A stretch of 64,000 nt of DNA from Gallionella sp. (GTDB taxonomy: Bacteria; Pseudomonadota; Gammaproteobacteria; Burkholderiales; Gallionellaceae). A program made the position numbers and the translations under genes. The stretch covers positions 293,149-357,148 of the forward strand of contig JAQVVH010000002.1 of NCBI GenBank assembly GCA_028699065.1, given 5' to 3'. Numbering within the stretch: position 1 is the stretch's first letter; the number at the start of each line of letters is the position of its first letter. The notes beneath the pieces are model-generated. The model made no database searches and had not been told where the DNA came from. It saw only the letters and a program-made list of their open reading frames with translations. Below are positions 39,701 to 49,600 of the stretch, piece by piece.

Positions 39701-40325
39701 GCTGTTTTTCCAGCTCCTGCAGGATGTCGGAAACACGCAGCAGATTGTCGCGCGTATCGCCCAGTCGTAGTTCGGTCTCACGTCGCCGGTCGCGGTATTT
39801 GGAAACGCCGGCTGCCTCTTCCAGAAAGATCCTGAGCTCCTCGGGCTTGGCTTCGATAATGCGCGAGATCATGCCCTGCTCGATGATGGCGTAGGCACGT
39901 GCGCCCAGACCTGTACCGAGAAAAATATCCGTGATGTCCTTGCGGCGGACGTGCTGGTTATTGATGTAATAACTGGAATCACCATCGCGCTGCAACACGC
40001 GCTTGATGGAAATCTCGGCATAGGTGGACCACTGCCCCGCCGCTTTGCCCAATGAATTGTCGAAGATCAGTTCGACGCTGGCACGCGCGACCGGCTTGCG
40101 CTTGCTGGAACCGTTGAAGATCACGTCCTGCATGGTTTCGCCGCGCAGGGCGGATGCCTTGGATTCGCCCAGCACCCAGCGCAGCGCATCGATGACGTTG
40201 GACTTGCCACAGCCGTTCGGCCCGACAACGCCCACGATCTGCCCCGGCAGGGGAATCTGCGTGGGATCGACGAAGGACTTGAATCCGGCGAGTTTGATCT
40301 GGGTAAGACGCAATTTGGCGGCCAC
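36795..40325 (-). CDS. smc: Chromosome segregation protein SMC
   Basis: A 1176-aa condensin ATPase that compacts and separates sister chromosomes. The N-terminal head has Walker A GPNGCGKS at residues 35-42. Two long glutamine-rich coiled coils flank a hinge near 520-670 (with GDAL-like features around LPPGACFVTPQGHVVSAHS). The C-terminal head carries the signature LLSGGEKALTAIALV and Walker B FCLLDEVDAPLDD. Full length for the family. ScpA and ScpB, its usual partners, are not in the window. It diverges from queF with 51 bp between starts. Confidence 0.97.
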   Translation of the reverse strand: MAAKLRLTQIKLAGFKSFVDPTQIPLPGQIVGVVGPNGCGKSNVIDALRWVLGESKASALRGETMQDVIFNGSSKRKPVARASVELIFDNSLGKAAGQWSTYAEISIKRVLQRDGDSSYYINNQHVRRKDITDIFLGTGLGARAYAIIEQGMISRIIEAKPEELRIFLEEAAGVSKYRDRRRETELRLGDTRDNLLRVSDILQELEKQLAHLAEQAEVAKQYHALEAERTTTQHLFWFVKKQEAEAQRVRFAQFAEKTRTELEAQTARLREIERELETARSGHYQLSDAVHVRQGELYSANAEIARLEQQIKHIADQRQRVSQQISNTRRQIEQQQHQRQGLQSLLEHWQRQQSGAAGKLGEAEQLAAQEAQALPEAEQSAREAQERYNALQREQLQMQQELQLADSQRELLQRNIQQIESRRSRLLLEKDNLPRADLAALEQSRQQVAELETELAGQLTRLAQLQEQLPLADIERRNQRAAQSQQERVLAQTEAQLAALQQLQQRLDSDQNLAAWLKQHQLEQSPRLWQSIRMEAGWEDALESVLRERLNAIALPDLSPATTWEAAPPAKVALFATGESVLSSANSTTFTPLLQYVQCQDARVAAALTEWLAGVYVQPEMASAWARRTDLPPGACFVTPQGHVVSAHSVSFHAPDSQLHGVLARQREIESLAQLRTEQLSGVEFTREQLARAEQHYQATESQIAPLRSESNTNQQRLHQLQMQILKLNQAHERSTERAAQIEQELQESADLLAAERTQFQSAQTSMNSLRETISAFRAQVDESQRHANATDMRLREQRSRTQQAQHALQEARFFAQTCTEKIADLQHNSETLAAALAQFELDLGDLQGELTVGDDGSAQAQLQAALAQRQGCEQTLAEARNVLENATAALQKLEHDRLACEHQLDPLREKLNEQILKEQEARLHLEQWAEQLQGVDEMALQPLLENAALKPGALQNELNRLGAAIAALGAVNLAALEELQTASERKAYLDAQAADLTEAMNTLEEAIRCIDKESRELLLATYNQVNQHLAEMFPILFAGGEAKLVLTGEEILDSGVQVMAQPPGKKNSSIHLLSGGEKALTAIALVFSLFRLNPAPFCLLDEVDAPLDDTNTERLCALIKRMAEQTQFVFISHNKITMELAQQLVGVTMQEKGVSKVVSVDIEEALRMRDEVVVA

Positions 40326-40376
40326 AACGTTTTATAATGCGCGCCATTCTAACCGAACCCCACAGGCTGACCAACC

Positions 40377-40796
40377 ATGAGTACACAAGCGAATAAATCC
40401 TTGGAAACCTTCGACAATCCCAATCCTGCCCGGGACTACCATATCCACATGGAAATTCCGGAATTTACCTGTCTGTGTCCCAAAACCGGGCAGCCGGATT
40501 TCGCCACGCTGACGCTTGATTACATCGCCGACCGGAAATGCGTGGAGCTCAAGAGCCTCAAGCTCTACATGTGGTCGTTTCGCGAGGAAGGACATTTTCA
40601 CGAAGACGTCACCAACCGTATTCTCGATGACCTGGTCGCGGTCACCGAGCCGAGATTCATGCGTCTGACCGCCAAATTCTATGTACGCGGCGGCATCTTC
40701 ACCAACGTCGTCGCCGAACACCGTCAACCCGGCTGGCAACCTGCGCCGTTCGTCGAGCTTAGCCGGTTCGGCAGCCAATCCAACACCCGGGGCTGA
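40377..40796 (+). CDS. queF: NADPH-dependent 7-cyano-7-deazaguanine reductase QueF
   Basis: A 139-aa enzyme reducing preQ0 to preQ1, the last free-base step of queuosine synthesis. The catalytic cysteine is C34 in [14 protein letters not shown], and the NADPH/substrate motif [13 protein letters not shown] stretch reads [10 protein letters not shown]. It is the short unimodular type (as in B. subtilis), not the long E. coli type. It overlaps the next start (TGATG). The earlier pathway genes queE and queC lie 19 kb away in this window. Confidence 0.96.
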   Translation: MSTQANKSLETFDNPNPARDYHIHMEIPEFTCLCPKTGQPDFATLTLDYIADRKCVELKSLKLYMWSFREEGHFHEDVTNRILDDLVAVTEPRFMRLTAKFYVRGGIFTNVVAEHRQPGWQPAPFVELSRFGSQSNTRG

Positions 40797-42040
40797 TGTA
40801 CCTCGGGCTGGACTTTGGCACCTCCGGCGCTCGCGCCTGTGCCCTCGCCGCCGATCGCAGCACGGCATGGGAACTGCGCGTTCCCTATGCAAATCCGGCC
40901 AACCAGATGCCGGAGGATTGGCGCAGCGCCCTGCTGCAATTGCTCGGTGCCATCCCGCCCGGAATTGCCGGCCAGCTCCGGGGTATTGCCATTGATGCGA
41001 CGTCCGCCACCGTCCTGCTCTGCGACGCGCAACTAACGCCTGTTTCACCCGCCCTGCTCTACAACGATAGCCGGGCACAAGCGGAAGCCGGATATTTAAG
41101 ACAGCTCGCTGGCAACAATGCCCTTGTTGGCAGTGCCACCTCGGGGCTGGCGAAATTTCTCCGGCTGACGGCACAGCCTGGCAACGACCAGGCGCATTAC
41201 TTCATGCATCAGGCCGACTGGCTGACTGCCTTGCTCAGCGGACAACCCGGTATTACGGATTATCACAATGCCCTTAAAACCGGCTATGACGTGGCACAGC
41301 TGCGCTGGCCGGACTGGATACTGGCGTTGCCCCATGCTCACCTGTTGCCGGAAGTCCGCGTTCCGGGCAGCGTCATCGGGGGAATCCGGCCGGCACTCGC
41401 CGCGCGCTTCGGCATTGCCCCCGCCTGTGCCATTCATGCCGGCACGACCGACAGTACGGCGGCCTTCGTCGCCAGCGGCATCACCGAAACCGGCGCGGGA
41501 CTCACCTCGCTCGGCACTACGCTGGTACTGAAACAACTTTCGGACACACGTATCGAGGCACCGGAGTACGGCATTTACAGTCACCGTCTGGGCGATCGCT
41601 GGCTGGTCGGCGGCGCATCCAATTCAGGGGCCGGGGTACTCCGGCAATTTTTCGATGACCCGCAACTTGCGGAACTGAGCCGACACATCAATCCCGCCAC
41701 AGATAGCCCGCTGAACTACTACCCGCTCCCCGCACCGGGCGAGCGTTTTCCGTATGCAGACCCGCAACTGGCGCCACGACTGGAACCCCGACCGGTGGAC
41801 GATGCCGCATTCCTGCATGGCCTGTTGCAAGGGTTGAGCCGCATCGAGGCGGCCGGTTACGAACGCCTTGCCGAATTGGGCGCACCCGCGCTCAAGCGCG
41901 TTGTCAGCACCGGCGGCGGGGCAAAAAATCCGGTTTGGCAGCAACTCCGCCAGCGTCGGCTTGGAGTGCCGGTGAGCATAGCCGATCATAGTGAAGCTGC
42001 TTACGGCACTGCACTGCTGGCCGCCCGCGAGGGCATCTGA
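40796..42040 (+). CDS. FGGY-family carbohydrate kinase (D-ribulokinase-like)
   Basis: A 414-aa sugar kinase. The phosphate-1 motif is LGLDFGTSGARA at the N-terminus; the C-terminal adenosine motif is VVSTGGGAKNPVWQQLRQRRLG. The GLDFGTSGARA start and short length (about 415 rather than 490) resemble the XK-1/D-ribulose kinases of cyanobacteria and plants more than classical xylulokinases; this is by recall. It would phosphorylate a free ketose such as D-ribulose. Coupled to queF by a 1-base overlap, though a functional tie is not obvious. Confidence 0.82.
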   Translation: MYLGLDFGTSGARACALAADRSTAWELRVPYANPANQMPEDWRSALLQLLGAIPPGIAGQLRGIAIDATSATVLLCDAQLTPVSPALLYNDSRAQAEAGYLRQLAGNNALVGSATSGLAKFLRLTAQPGNDQAHYFMHQADWLTALLSGQPGITDYHNALKTGYDVAQLRWPDWILALPHAHLLPEVRVPGSVIGGIRPALAARFGIAPACAIHAGTTDSTAAFVASGITETGAGLTSLGTTLVLKQLSDTRIEAPEYGIYSHRLGDRWLVGGASNSGAGVLRQFFDDPQLAELSRHINPATDSPLNYYPLPAPGERFPYADPQLAPRLEPRPVDDAAFLHGLLQGLSRIEAAGYERLAELGAPALKRVVSTGGGAKNPVWQQLRQRRLGVPVSIADHSEAAYGTALLAAREGI

Positions 42041-42168
42041 ATAATAAAAACATTCCCCATCACCGTCCCAGTTCGATAGGGTAAACTGGCGCGCCGAATC
42101 CGTGCGTACACGGTGTGCACTTCTGAAAACGGGCGCTTATACGCCACACCGACAGCCTCAACAATTAA

Positions 42169-42945
<777 letters not shown>

Positions 42946-42951
42946 ACGCTG

Positions 42952-43617
42952 TTGTCTGAATCGCTCGGTATGCTCGACATCTTTGCGCTGCTGGCAAACG
43001 GTATCGGTTTTACCGTACTGGTCACGGTGACGTGCAGCCTGACGGCGATGCTGGTCGGGCTGCTGATCGCCGGTACCCGCCGTTTGGGATTCCGTGCCAT
43101 GAATCCTTTTCTGGATGTGTACACCTACGTGTTTCGCGGCATTCCGGTTCTGGTTCTGCTTTTTATGGTCTATTTCGGGCTACCGGGCATCGGTATCAAG
43201 GTTCCGCCGCTGATGGCCATGGCACTGAGTCTGGGACTTATTTCGGGCGCTTATCTGGCGGAGGTGTTTCGCGGCGCCCTGAATGCGGTTGATCCGGCCG
43301 AGCTGCTGGCTGCCGAGTCCATGGGTATGAGCCGGCTGCAAATTTTCAGATACATCGAATTTCCGCAGATGCTGCGCTTCTCTCTGCCCGGCATGGTGAA
43401 CGAATTCACTTCGGTGCTGAAATACTCGCCGTTCGCATACACCGTCGGCATTCCGGAAATTACCAAGCAGGCCATTGCACTGACCGCCACCACGCTGCGC
43501 GGCACCGAAATCTACTTTGCCGTGGGCGTGCTTTATTTTGCGATTTTCAAAATCCTGCTGATGGCCGTCAAATTCATTGAACGGCGCTATTGCGCGCCGG
43601 ACATGCTCGCTTCGTAA
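42952..43617 (+). CDS. Polar amino acid ABC transporter permease 1
   Basis: A 221-aa inner-membrane permease of the HisM/GlnP type with five membrane segments. The coupling motif is EVFRGALNAVDPAELLAAESMG, typical of EAA loops (shown here in part: AAESMGMSRLQIFRYI). The start is TTG at 42952, with GGAG 9 bases before it overlapping the previous stop. Forms a heterodimer with the second permease encoded after the ATPase gene. Confidence 0.92.
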   Translation: MSESLGMLDIFALLANGIGFTVLVTVTCSLTAMLVGLLIAGTRRLGFRAMNPFLDVYTYVFRGIPVLVLLFMVYFGLPGIGIKVPPLMAMALSLGLISGAYLAEVFRGALNAVDPAELLAAESMGMSRLQIFRYIEFPQMLRFSLPGMVNEFTSVLKYSPFAYTVGIPEITKQAIALTATTLRGTEIYFAVGVLYFAIFKILLMAVKFIERRYCAPDMLAS

Positions 43618-43647
43618 CACACAACCATCCATACCCGGGACAATCTC

Positions 43648-44385
43648 ATGCCGCTGATCTCCGTTCACAATCTGGTCAAGGAATTTTCCGGCCAACGGGT
43701 ACTCAATGGCATCAATCTGGAAGTTTACGAAGGGGACTTGAAAGTTGTCATGGGCCCCTCCGGTTGTGGAAAATCAACGCTGCTGCGCTGCCTGAACCGA
43801 CTCATAGAACCCACCAGCGGCACGATTCATTTTCGCGGCCAGGATATTACCGGTGCGGATGTCGACATTCGCGCACTGCGGCAAAGCATCGGCTTCGTGT
43901 TCCAGCAGTTTGCGCTGTATCGCCACCTGAGCGTGCTGGATAACGTGACACTCGCCCTGCTGAAATTGCGCGGCATGTCTAAAGCCGAAGCTGAAGAAAA
44001 GGCCTTGCACGAATTGAATCGCCTCGGCATTGCCACCCATCGCGACAAATATCCTTCGCAGATTTCCGGCGGACAAAAGCAGCGTGTCGCGCTGGCACGG
44101 GCATTGGCGATGGATCCGGTCGTCATATTTTTCGACGAACCCACGTCCGCGCTGGACCCTGTCATGTCGCGCGAAGTCGCCGATCTTATCAACCAGATGC
44201 GGGCCGAAAATGTCACCATGCTTTGCGTGACGCACGACCTGCGGCTGGCCCGCCAGATCTCCGACCGCGTGGTATTTCTCGACGAAGGTGTCGTAAAAGC
44301 CGAAGACACGATCGATCATCTTTGCAACGCCCACAGCGACAGCAAGATCAACGACTTCTTCAGCTCCGGAGTCCGCGGGCAGTGA
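43648..44385 (+). CDS. Polar amino acid ABC transporter ATPase
   Basis: A 245-aa GlnQ/HisP-like ATPase. Walker A is GPSGCGKST near residue 36, the signature is ISGGQKQR, Walker B is IFFDEPTSALDP and the switch is CVTHDLRLA. It powers the permease pair on both sides of it. Its stop overlaps the GTG start of the second permease (GTGA). The ATG follows CGGGAC, a modest ribosome site, 30 bp after permease 1. Confidence 0.95.
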   Translation: MPLISVHNLVKEFSGQRVLNGINLEVYEGDLKVVMGPSGCGKSTLLRCLNRLIEPTSGTIHFRGQDITGADVDIRALRQSIGFVFQQFALYRHLSVLDNVTLALLKLRGMSKAEAEEKALHELNRLGIATHRDKYPSQISGGQKQRVALARALAMDPVVIFFDEPTSALDPVMSREVADLINQMRAENVTMLCVTHDLRLARQISDRVVFLDEGVVKAEDTIDHLCNAHSDSKINDFFSSGVRGQ

Positions 44386-45047
44386 GCGACTGGTCAATTT
44401 TTCGGGATGATCTGATCGAGCAAATGCCGCTGATCCTCGGCGGTCTGGGCAAAACGCTGGAGCTCACGGCCATTATCAGTCTGACCGGATTTTTGCTCGG
44501 TATCGTTGTTTTCTACCTGTCGCTGAGTCCGAGCCGCTTTGTGCGAAGCATCATCCGGGGGTACATCTCTTTCTTCATCGGGATGCCCCTGATTGTCCTT
44601 CTGTTCCTGATTTACTATGGCATGCCCCAATGGGGAATTTCACTCTCGCCGTTCACCGTGGCCGTTCTCGGGTTCACCTTCAACGTGGCGGCTTACAACG
44701 CCGCGTATCTGACTACTGCCCATAATGGGCTCGATCCCGTCGAGGCCGAGGCCGCACGGGCGCAAGGCTTTAACCGCCTGCAAATTTTCAAACTGATTAC
44801 GCTGCCCCAAGTGCTGAGACTTTCAATCCCTGCGCTGACCAATCAGGTCATTTGCAACTTGAAAGACAGCTCGGTCGCATTCCTGATCCAGTACACGGAA
44901 TTCTTCGCACGTATGCAGGAAGTGGCCGCTACCAATTTTCAATTCTTCAAAGCTTATTTTTTCTCGGCACTGGTTTATCTCGCACTGGTGTCGCTGATTG
45001 TGCTTGCCTCACGAGCGCTGGAAAGACGCTACATCCTGCCGACTTGA
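44382..45047 (+). CDS. Polar amino acid ABC transporter permease 2
   Basis: A 221-aa permease, HisQ-like, with the EAA loop EAEAARAQGFNRLQIFKLIT. The frame is open back to 44223 inside the ATPase gene, but the upstream part is low-complexity arginine-rich shadow sequence. The GTG at 44382 overlapping the ATPase stop gives a normal N-terminus (SDWSIFRDDLIEQMPLILGG). The 54 bp after its stop include a possible weak hairpin, CCTGC with GCAGG, before the convergent permease gene. Confidence 0.93.
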   Translation: MSDWSIFRDDLIEQMPLILGGLGKTLELTAIISLTGFLLGIVVFYLSLSPSRFVRSIIRGYISFFIGMPLIVLLFLIYYGMPQWGISLSPFTVAVLGFTFNVAAYNAAYLTTAHNGLDPVEAEAARAQGFNRLQIFKLITLPQVLRLSIPALTNQVICNLKDSSVAFLIQYTEFFARMQEVAATNFQFFKAYFFSALVYLALVSLIVLASRALERRYILPT

Positions 45048-45101
45048 AAGGGACTGAAAACCCTGCCATGCGGCGCAGGCGGGCTTTATTCAGGCGTCGC
45101 G

Positions 45102-46637
45102 CTACTCACGTCTTGGCAACACCCAAAAGATCAGCGCCATACCAAGATAACCCAGCACAAACGGCCAGCTCGTGTCCATGCCGTAGGCATTGATTACAGC
45201 ACCGTTGGCAATCGCGTATCCATGCATCAATCCTGTTGCGCTCACGAACGCAGCCACCACAGACCATATCGCGGCGCCCCTGAAGTTTTTTTCCACCAGA
45301 CACACCGTCATCGCGGCCATGAACATGGAAGTAAAAATAAACCCGCGCTCCAGAGCAATCATGCCTGCGATCGGAAGTTGCAGAGAAAGCGCCTGCAAAC
45401 CCACCGCTTCGATATTGCTGCCCGCCGCCCGCAGGGTATTTTCGAGCATCAGCAACCCCCATGCCGCCAGAGCGGGTAAAAATCCGACGATCACTGCCGG
45501 AGCATGCTGTCGCGGAGTGGCTTCAAAAGCCTGCGCGGCAATAGTAATGCCAATCCACAACAGGATCGCAGCACCGGCCTCTACCGGAATTAATGCCGAC
45601 ACCCAGCCCACAAGGCCGAAAAAACACAGCAAACCGATCACCAATCCATTGGCGACCGAATAGCCGGCCCCGGCTCCCATCCGCTTCCAACCGGGATGGC
45701 CGATGTAAATGGTGGTAGGAAATACGCTGCCGAAACTTGCCGCCACTAGTGTACCGATGCCATTCATGGTCAGTGAACTTCTAACGGAATACCGATCTCC
45801 CGCTGCTTCCGCGCTTTCGAGATTCTGCAAAGAGCCCAGCAGATTAAACAATCCCATGGGGATGATCACCGGCAAGAATGCCAGCATGTATGCCGAGAAC
45901 GTTGTGCCCAGCATTTCCCCCAGATAAAGATGGGGCAAACTCAAATGCATCGGCGCCAGCGACGCAAGGGCGGACACATTCATGCGCCCCAATCCCCATG
46001 CCAAGGCGGTGCCGATGACTACGGCAACCAGCCCGGCTGGCAAACCGAAAGGTAGCCGTAAGCGACCGATATATTGCACCAGGATAATGGCTAGCGGAAT
46101 CAAGCCAATCAAAGGATCCGCATAAATACGGAAAACAAAATCCATGGAAATGAAAGTAATGGCAATACCCGCCAATGTGGCCAGCAATGCCGCCCTGGGC
46201 GTGACGTGTTTTACAAAACCTGCAACAAAAGCGCCCGCCAGCTCAATCAATCCCGAGCCCAGACATGCCGCAAGTCCCACTTGCCAAGCCAGCTCGATAT
46301 CATGGGTCGTGTCCAGCACGGGCTTCATGACAAAGATGATGAACGCGAACAGCGACACGGTATTTACGCCGTAGGGAAGTGCGGTCACATCGCCCCGGCC
46401 GGACGCGAGACTAAGCTTTCTGGCCTGAAAAGCGTAAAACAGATTGCCCACCAGCAGGCTGACAGCAACGCCGGGCAAGATGCGGCCAAAAATCATCTCG
46501 CCGGGCATGCCCAAAATTGCGGCGCATAACATGACGATCAGAATCAATTGAATGAGGTTGTCAATGAACAGACCAAAAAATCCGTCCAGATCACCGCTTC
46601 GCCACCACTGGAAAGGCTTGCTCGCCACCGCCATCAT
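45102..46637 (-). CDS. NCS2/AGZA-like nucleobase permease
   Basis: A 511-aa inner-membrane protein with about thirteen hydrophobic segments. The pattern ASGRGDVTALPYGVNTVSLFAF (shown in part: GDVTALPYGVNT) and the later NLLGSLQNLESAEAAGDRYS resemble the xanthine/uracil permease-like superfamily (NCS2, AGZA branch), where the region after the TM8 equivalent has a similar Asn/Glu pattern. Substrate is unknown. It stands downstream of the cupin gene on the same strand with a 57-bp gap. Confidence 0.65.
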   Translation of the reverse strand: MMAVASKPFQWWRSGDLDGFFGLFIDNLIQLILIVMLCAAILGMPGEMIFGRILPGVAVSLLVGNLFYAFQARKLSLASGRGDVTALPYGVNTVSLFAFIIFVMKPVLDTTHDIELAWQVGLAACLGSGLIELAGAFVAGFVKHVTPRAALLATLAGIAITFISMDFVFRIYADPLIGLIPLAIILVQYIGRLRLPFGLPAGLVAVVIGTALAWGLGRMNVSALASLAPMHLSLPHLYLGEMLGTTFSAYMLAFLPVIIPMGLFNLLGSLQNLESAEAAGDRYSVRSSLTMNGIGTLVAASFGSVFPTTIYIGHPGWKRMGAGAGYSVANGLVIGLLCFFGLVGWVSALIPVEAGAAILLWIGITIAAQAFEATPRQHAPAVIVGFLPALAAWGLLMLENTLRAAGSNIEAVGLQALSLQLPIAGMIALERGFIFTSMFMAAMTVCLVEKNFRGAAIWSVVAAFVSATGLMHGYAIANGAVINAYGMDTSWPFVLGYLGMALIFWVLPRRE

Positions 46638-46694
46638 TCTCGTCCTGAAATTACGTTAATCCACCTGTGGGATCCAGTACTGCACGCCCGATGT

Positions 46695-47198
46695 TTACCG
46701 GGTTAAGGCTCGGATTATCTCCTGATGCTGGGGATACCTGGCGATCAGATGCTCACTGTCCGCCAGATGAAAATCATCAAAGTGGAAACCGGGGGCAACC
46801 GTACAGCCCACCAGGGAAAAATGGCCGCCCTCCGCGACCCTGCAAGCAAACCAAGTATGCGCCGGAACAACATACTGATGCAGGTCGCCTCCCATAAAAT
46901 TGGCGCCCAGCCGCGTACAGCGCAACTCGCCCGCTTCCCTGATTTCAATGATTTCCAGCGCTTGACCCGCATAAAAATGCCACATCTCGTCGGACCCAAT
47001 CTTGTGAAAGGCCGAGAAATTACCCTGTTCCAAGAGAAAATGTATCCCCGTACAGACATTGCGCGACAGCAGGCTTCCTTCGCCACGAAGGTCAACATCA
47101 ACCAGCTGAACACTGCGGTAAGTCTCCCGATAAAACCCCCCTTCGGGATGAAGCTGAAGATCCAGCTTGTCGATATACGCCTGAATAATTTGTTTCAT
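46695..47198 (-). CDS. Cupin protein (DUF985)
   Basis: A 167-aa protein of the DUF985 cupin family, with the start IQAYIDKLDLQLHPEGGFYRETYRS (key part HPEGGFYRETY). Cupin motif features are TGIHFLLEQGNFSAFHKIGSDEMWHFYAGQ (His and Glu likely metal ligands) and GCTVAPGFHFDDFHLAD. Members resemble sugar epimerase folds, but no reaction is established. The 223 bp upstream, to the divergent DUF3313 gene, show no strong promoter to me. Confidence 0.87.
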   Translation of the reverse strand: MKQIIQAYIDKLDLQLHPEGGFYRETYRSVQLVDVDLRGEGSLLSRNVCTGIHFLLEQGNFSAFHKIGSDEMWHFYAGQALEIIEIREAGELRCTRLGANFMGGDLHQYVVPAHTWFACRVAEGGHFSLVGCTVAPGFHFDDFHLADSEHLIARYPQHQEIIRALTR

Positions 47199-47421
47199 GA
47201 TCGTAAAGACACAAAATGTGTCGCCAGTCTACCGCAGCGGGCTGCAACTATGAAACCGCCCGCGCATGCACAACGATCACGGCGTGCACAAGGCACCCGC
47301 GTAAATTATCTTGACGCCATTCCGGCGAATACGGTTTACTGCGACCCTGCATGGATCTGCTTTACATGCATGGCGCAGCAAACAACCGACCGAATTTCAA
47401 ATCCCTGTCCGGAGGCATTGA

Positions 47422-48093
47422 ATGAACAAAACCGCACGCTGCAGCAAACTTATGGCCGTAGCATTTATCACTACCCTATCGCTGGGTAATTACGCCGGCG
47501 CCGAATCCGTTGCCAGCGGCCAAGTAGCGTCCGGCTTTATTCCGGACTACAGCCTGTTGCAGCCGGTCAAAAGCCCGGAGGGAACCAAAATATCCCGCTA
47601 TCAAAATCCTGATGCAAACGAGGAAAGCTATACCGCCATCATCATCGAACCCATTTTCATCAACCAGGCGCACGTTGATGAAAAACTTACTCCGGAAATC
47701 GTCGAGCAAACGCGGCAAACACTGAACCAGGCCATACGCGATCATATTGGCAAAACCCGGTTCAATATTGCCTCGGAACCCGGCCCAGGTGTCGCACGGG
47801 TAGCGATTGCCATCTCCGGTGCCGAGCTGGATAACGAGGGCCTCAAACCCAGAAATCTCATGCCGATTTCGGCAGCCATCAAGGCGGTTTCTTTTCTGGC
47901 CGGCAAAAACTCGAAAATTCCGGTTTTGCTCATTGAAAGCAAAATCACGGACAGCCAGTCCGATGCATTGTTGCGCGCCGGCATGATTACCATCAACGGC
48001 GAAACCTTCCGCAACGAATCGGACACGACTGCGGCGTTTCAGCGTCTGGCACAGCAAGCGGTTACCGCGGCAGTCTCAGCTGCAACGAAATAA
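47422..48093 (+). CDS. DUF3313 family secreted protein
   Basis: A 223-aa protein with a signal peptide (cleavage near GNYAGAES) resembling the DUF3313 family, usually lipoproteins; here no lipobox is seen. The SGFIPDYSLLQPV stretch just after the signal is the family signature. Function unknown. It is followed by an EF-hand protein gene 37 bp downstream and may be in one transcription unit with it. A frame start at 47422 follows GGAGGCATTGA, a clear ribosome site. Confidence 0.82.
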   Translation: MNKTARCSKLMAVAFITTLSLGNYAGAESVASGQVASGFIPDYSLLQPVKSPEGTKISRYQNPDANEESYTAIIIEPIFINQAHVDEKLTPEIVEQTRQTLNQAIRDHIGKTRFNIASEPGPGVARVAIAISGAELDNEGLKPRNLMPISAAIKAVSFLAGKNSKIPVLLIESKITDSQSDALLRAGMITINGETFRNESDTTAAFQRLAQQAVTAAVSAATK

Positions 48094-48130
48094 ATCCGGA
48101 TCCATATATCTTTAATACAGGAGTGACCTT

Positions 48131-48394
48131 ATGAAGCTTTCGACCCGCCTCTTCTTACTTGGCATGTCTATTGCCGGCTTGGCAGCAAGTGCCACTGCCC
48201 ATGCGGATGACTCAAGACGCAATCAGCAGATTGATTCAAAATTCAAAGCCGCGGATAAAAACAACGACGGAAAATTGACACTGGAGGAAGCCAAAGCGGG
48301 GATGCCGCGCGTCGCCCGCGGTTTCAGCAAAATCGACGCCCAAAACAAGGGCTATGTCACCGCGGACGAAATCAAGGCGATGGCAAATAACTAA
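48131..48394 (+). CDS. Small secreted EF-hand protein
   Basis: An 87-aa protein with a signal peptide (cut near AHA/DDS) and two EF-hand loops. The first, DKNNDGKLTLEEA, has all calcium-ligand positions. The second, DAQNKGYVTADEI, keeps Asp1, Asn4-like and Glu12-like positions but is imperfect. It is therefore likely to bind one calcium ion in the periplasm, a buffer or sensor of unknown partner. CAGGAG stands 8 bases before the ATG. Lies 27 bp before the metallophosphoesterase gene. Confidence 0.85.
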   Translation: MKLSTRLFLLGMSIAGLAASATAHADDSRRNQQIDSKFKAADKNNDGKLTLEEAKAGMPRVARGFSKIDAQNKGYVTADEIKAMANN

Positions 48395-48421
48395 CGCTTC
48401 AACGCAGCACGTTAGGGTCCC

Positions 48422-49552
48422 ATGTTTTTTCTGCTGACCGGCCTCATCGGGCTTTACGTCATCGCCAGAACGATTCCGTATCTGCCGTGGCAAAAGCCGT
48501 GGAAAATCCTGGCGGCTCTGGCGTTGCTGCTGATTTCGCTGGAACACCTGATCTCCCACACCCTCTATGGGAGCATGGCTTCACCGGAAGCCCCCTTTGC
48601 GGTGGCCGTCACACAAGGCTGGCTATTTAGCGCACTCGTTCTGATCGCAACCTTTCTGTTGCTTGTGGATATCGCCACGGTCGTTCAATGGGGGACAAGA
48701 AAAATTGCCAAAATTTCAACGCCGCGAATTGCAAGATATCGCTTGCTGGCAGGGATTTATGCAGCCGCACTGACGCTTTCCGGCGCCGGAGTCTGGCAGG
48801 CGCTACAGGTTCCGGATGTACGCACAGTCGAGATCACCCTCCCGAACTTGCCGGCTGAAATGGATGGCCTGCGCCTGGCCCAGATCAGCGATCTGCACGC
48901 CAGTCGCTTGTTTGAGGCGAACTGGGTTAAGTCAGTCGTCGACAAAACGAATGCCTTAAAACCCGACTTAATCCTGCTCACCGGAGACATGATTGACGGC
49001 TCGCCTGAAGCCCGCGCAAACGATGTTGCACCTTTAAAACAACTGAAAGCACGACTGGGCGTTTTCGCTATTCCGGGCAATCACGAATACTACTCAGGCT
49101 ATGCGCGATGGATGCGCGAATTTGAACATCTCGGTCTGCGAATGTTGCTGAATCAGCATGTTGTCATTACGGAAAATGGATTCCCTCTCGTATTAGCGGG
49201 TTTAACAGACCGGACTGCTGACAGATTTGGCGAGGAAATGCCAGACATAGCCAAAGCGCTCGCCGGCGCACCGAAAAACGCATCGGTGATTCTGATGGAT
49301 CATCAGCCAAGAAATGCAGAAAATAACAGCGAGGCTGGCGTGGATCTGCAACTTTCCGGACACACACATGGCGGCCAGATAATCGGCATCCACTGGCTGA
49401 CACAGTGGGCCAATAAAGGATACGTCTCGGGGCTATATCAAATCAGCCGAATGCAACTTTATGTCAGCAACTGTGCCGGTCTGTGGCCTGGTCTCCCGCT
49501 CCGCCTGGGCCGCCCATCGGAAATTGCCCTGATCATCCTCAGAGCCTCTTAG
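48422..49552 (+). CDS. Membrane-anchored metallophosphoesterase
   Basis: A 376-aa protein: four N-terminal membrane helices (about 1-125), then a calcineurin-like phosphoesterase domain (about 145-376). The metal motifs are in order QISDLHASRLF, LLTGDMIDGS, IPGNHEYYSG and the final GHTHGGQI. This is the YkuE/YaeI-type architecture, which may hydrolyse lipid-linked phosphates such as UDP-diacylglucosamine; the exact substrate is inferred only by class. The domain is complete. Confidence 0.9.
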   Translation: MFFLLTGLIGLYVIARTIPYLPWQKPWKILAALALLLISLEHLISHTLYGSMASPEAPFAVAVTQGWLFSALVLIATFLLLVDIATVVQWGTRKIAKISTPRIARYRLLAGIYAAALTLSGAGVWQALQVPDVRTVEITLPNLPAEMDGLRLAQISDLHASRLFEANWVKSVVDKTNALKPDLILLTGDMIDGSPEARANDVAPLKQLKARLGVFAIPGNHEYYSGYARWMREFEHLGLRMLLNQHVVITENGFPLVLAGLTDRTADRFGEEMPDIAKALAGAPKNASVILMDHQPRNAENNSEAGVDLQLSGHTHGGQIIGIHWLTQWANKGYVSGLYQISRMQLYVSNCAGLWPGLPLRLGRPSEIALIILRAS

Positions 49553-49600
49553 CCGCGCCCAAAATCAGCAGAATTGGCGTCACTTAGCGCTGGTTTTTGC

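Noticed and set aside
45048..45101. Possible terminator between the amino acid permease and the NCS2-like gene
   Set aside because: The stem CCTGC/GCAGG is short and not followed by a good T run on either strand.
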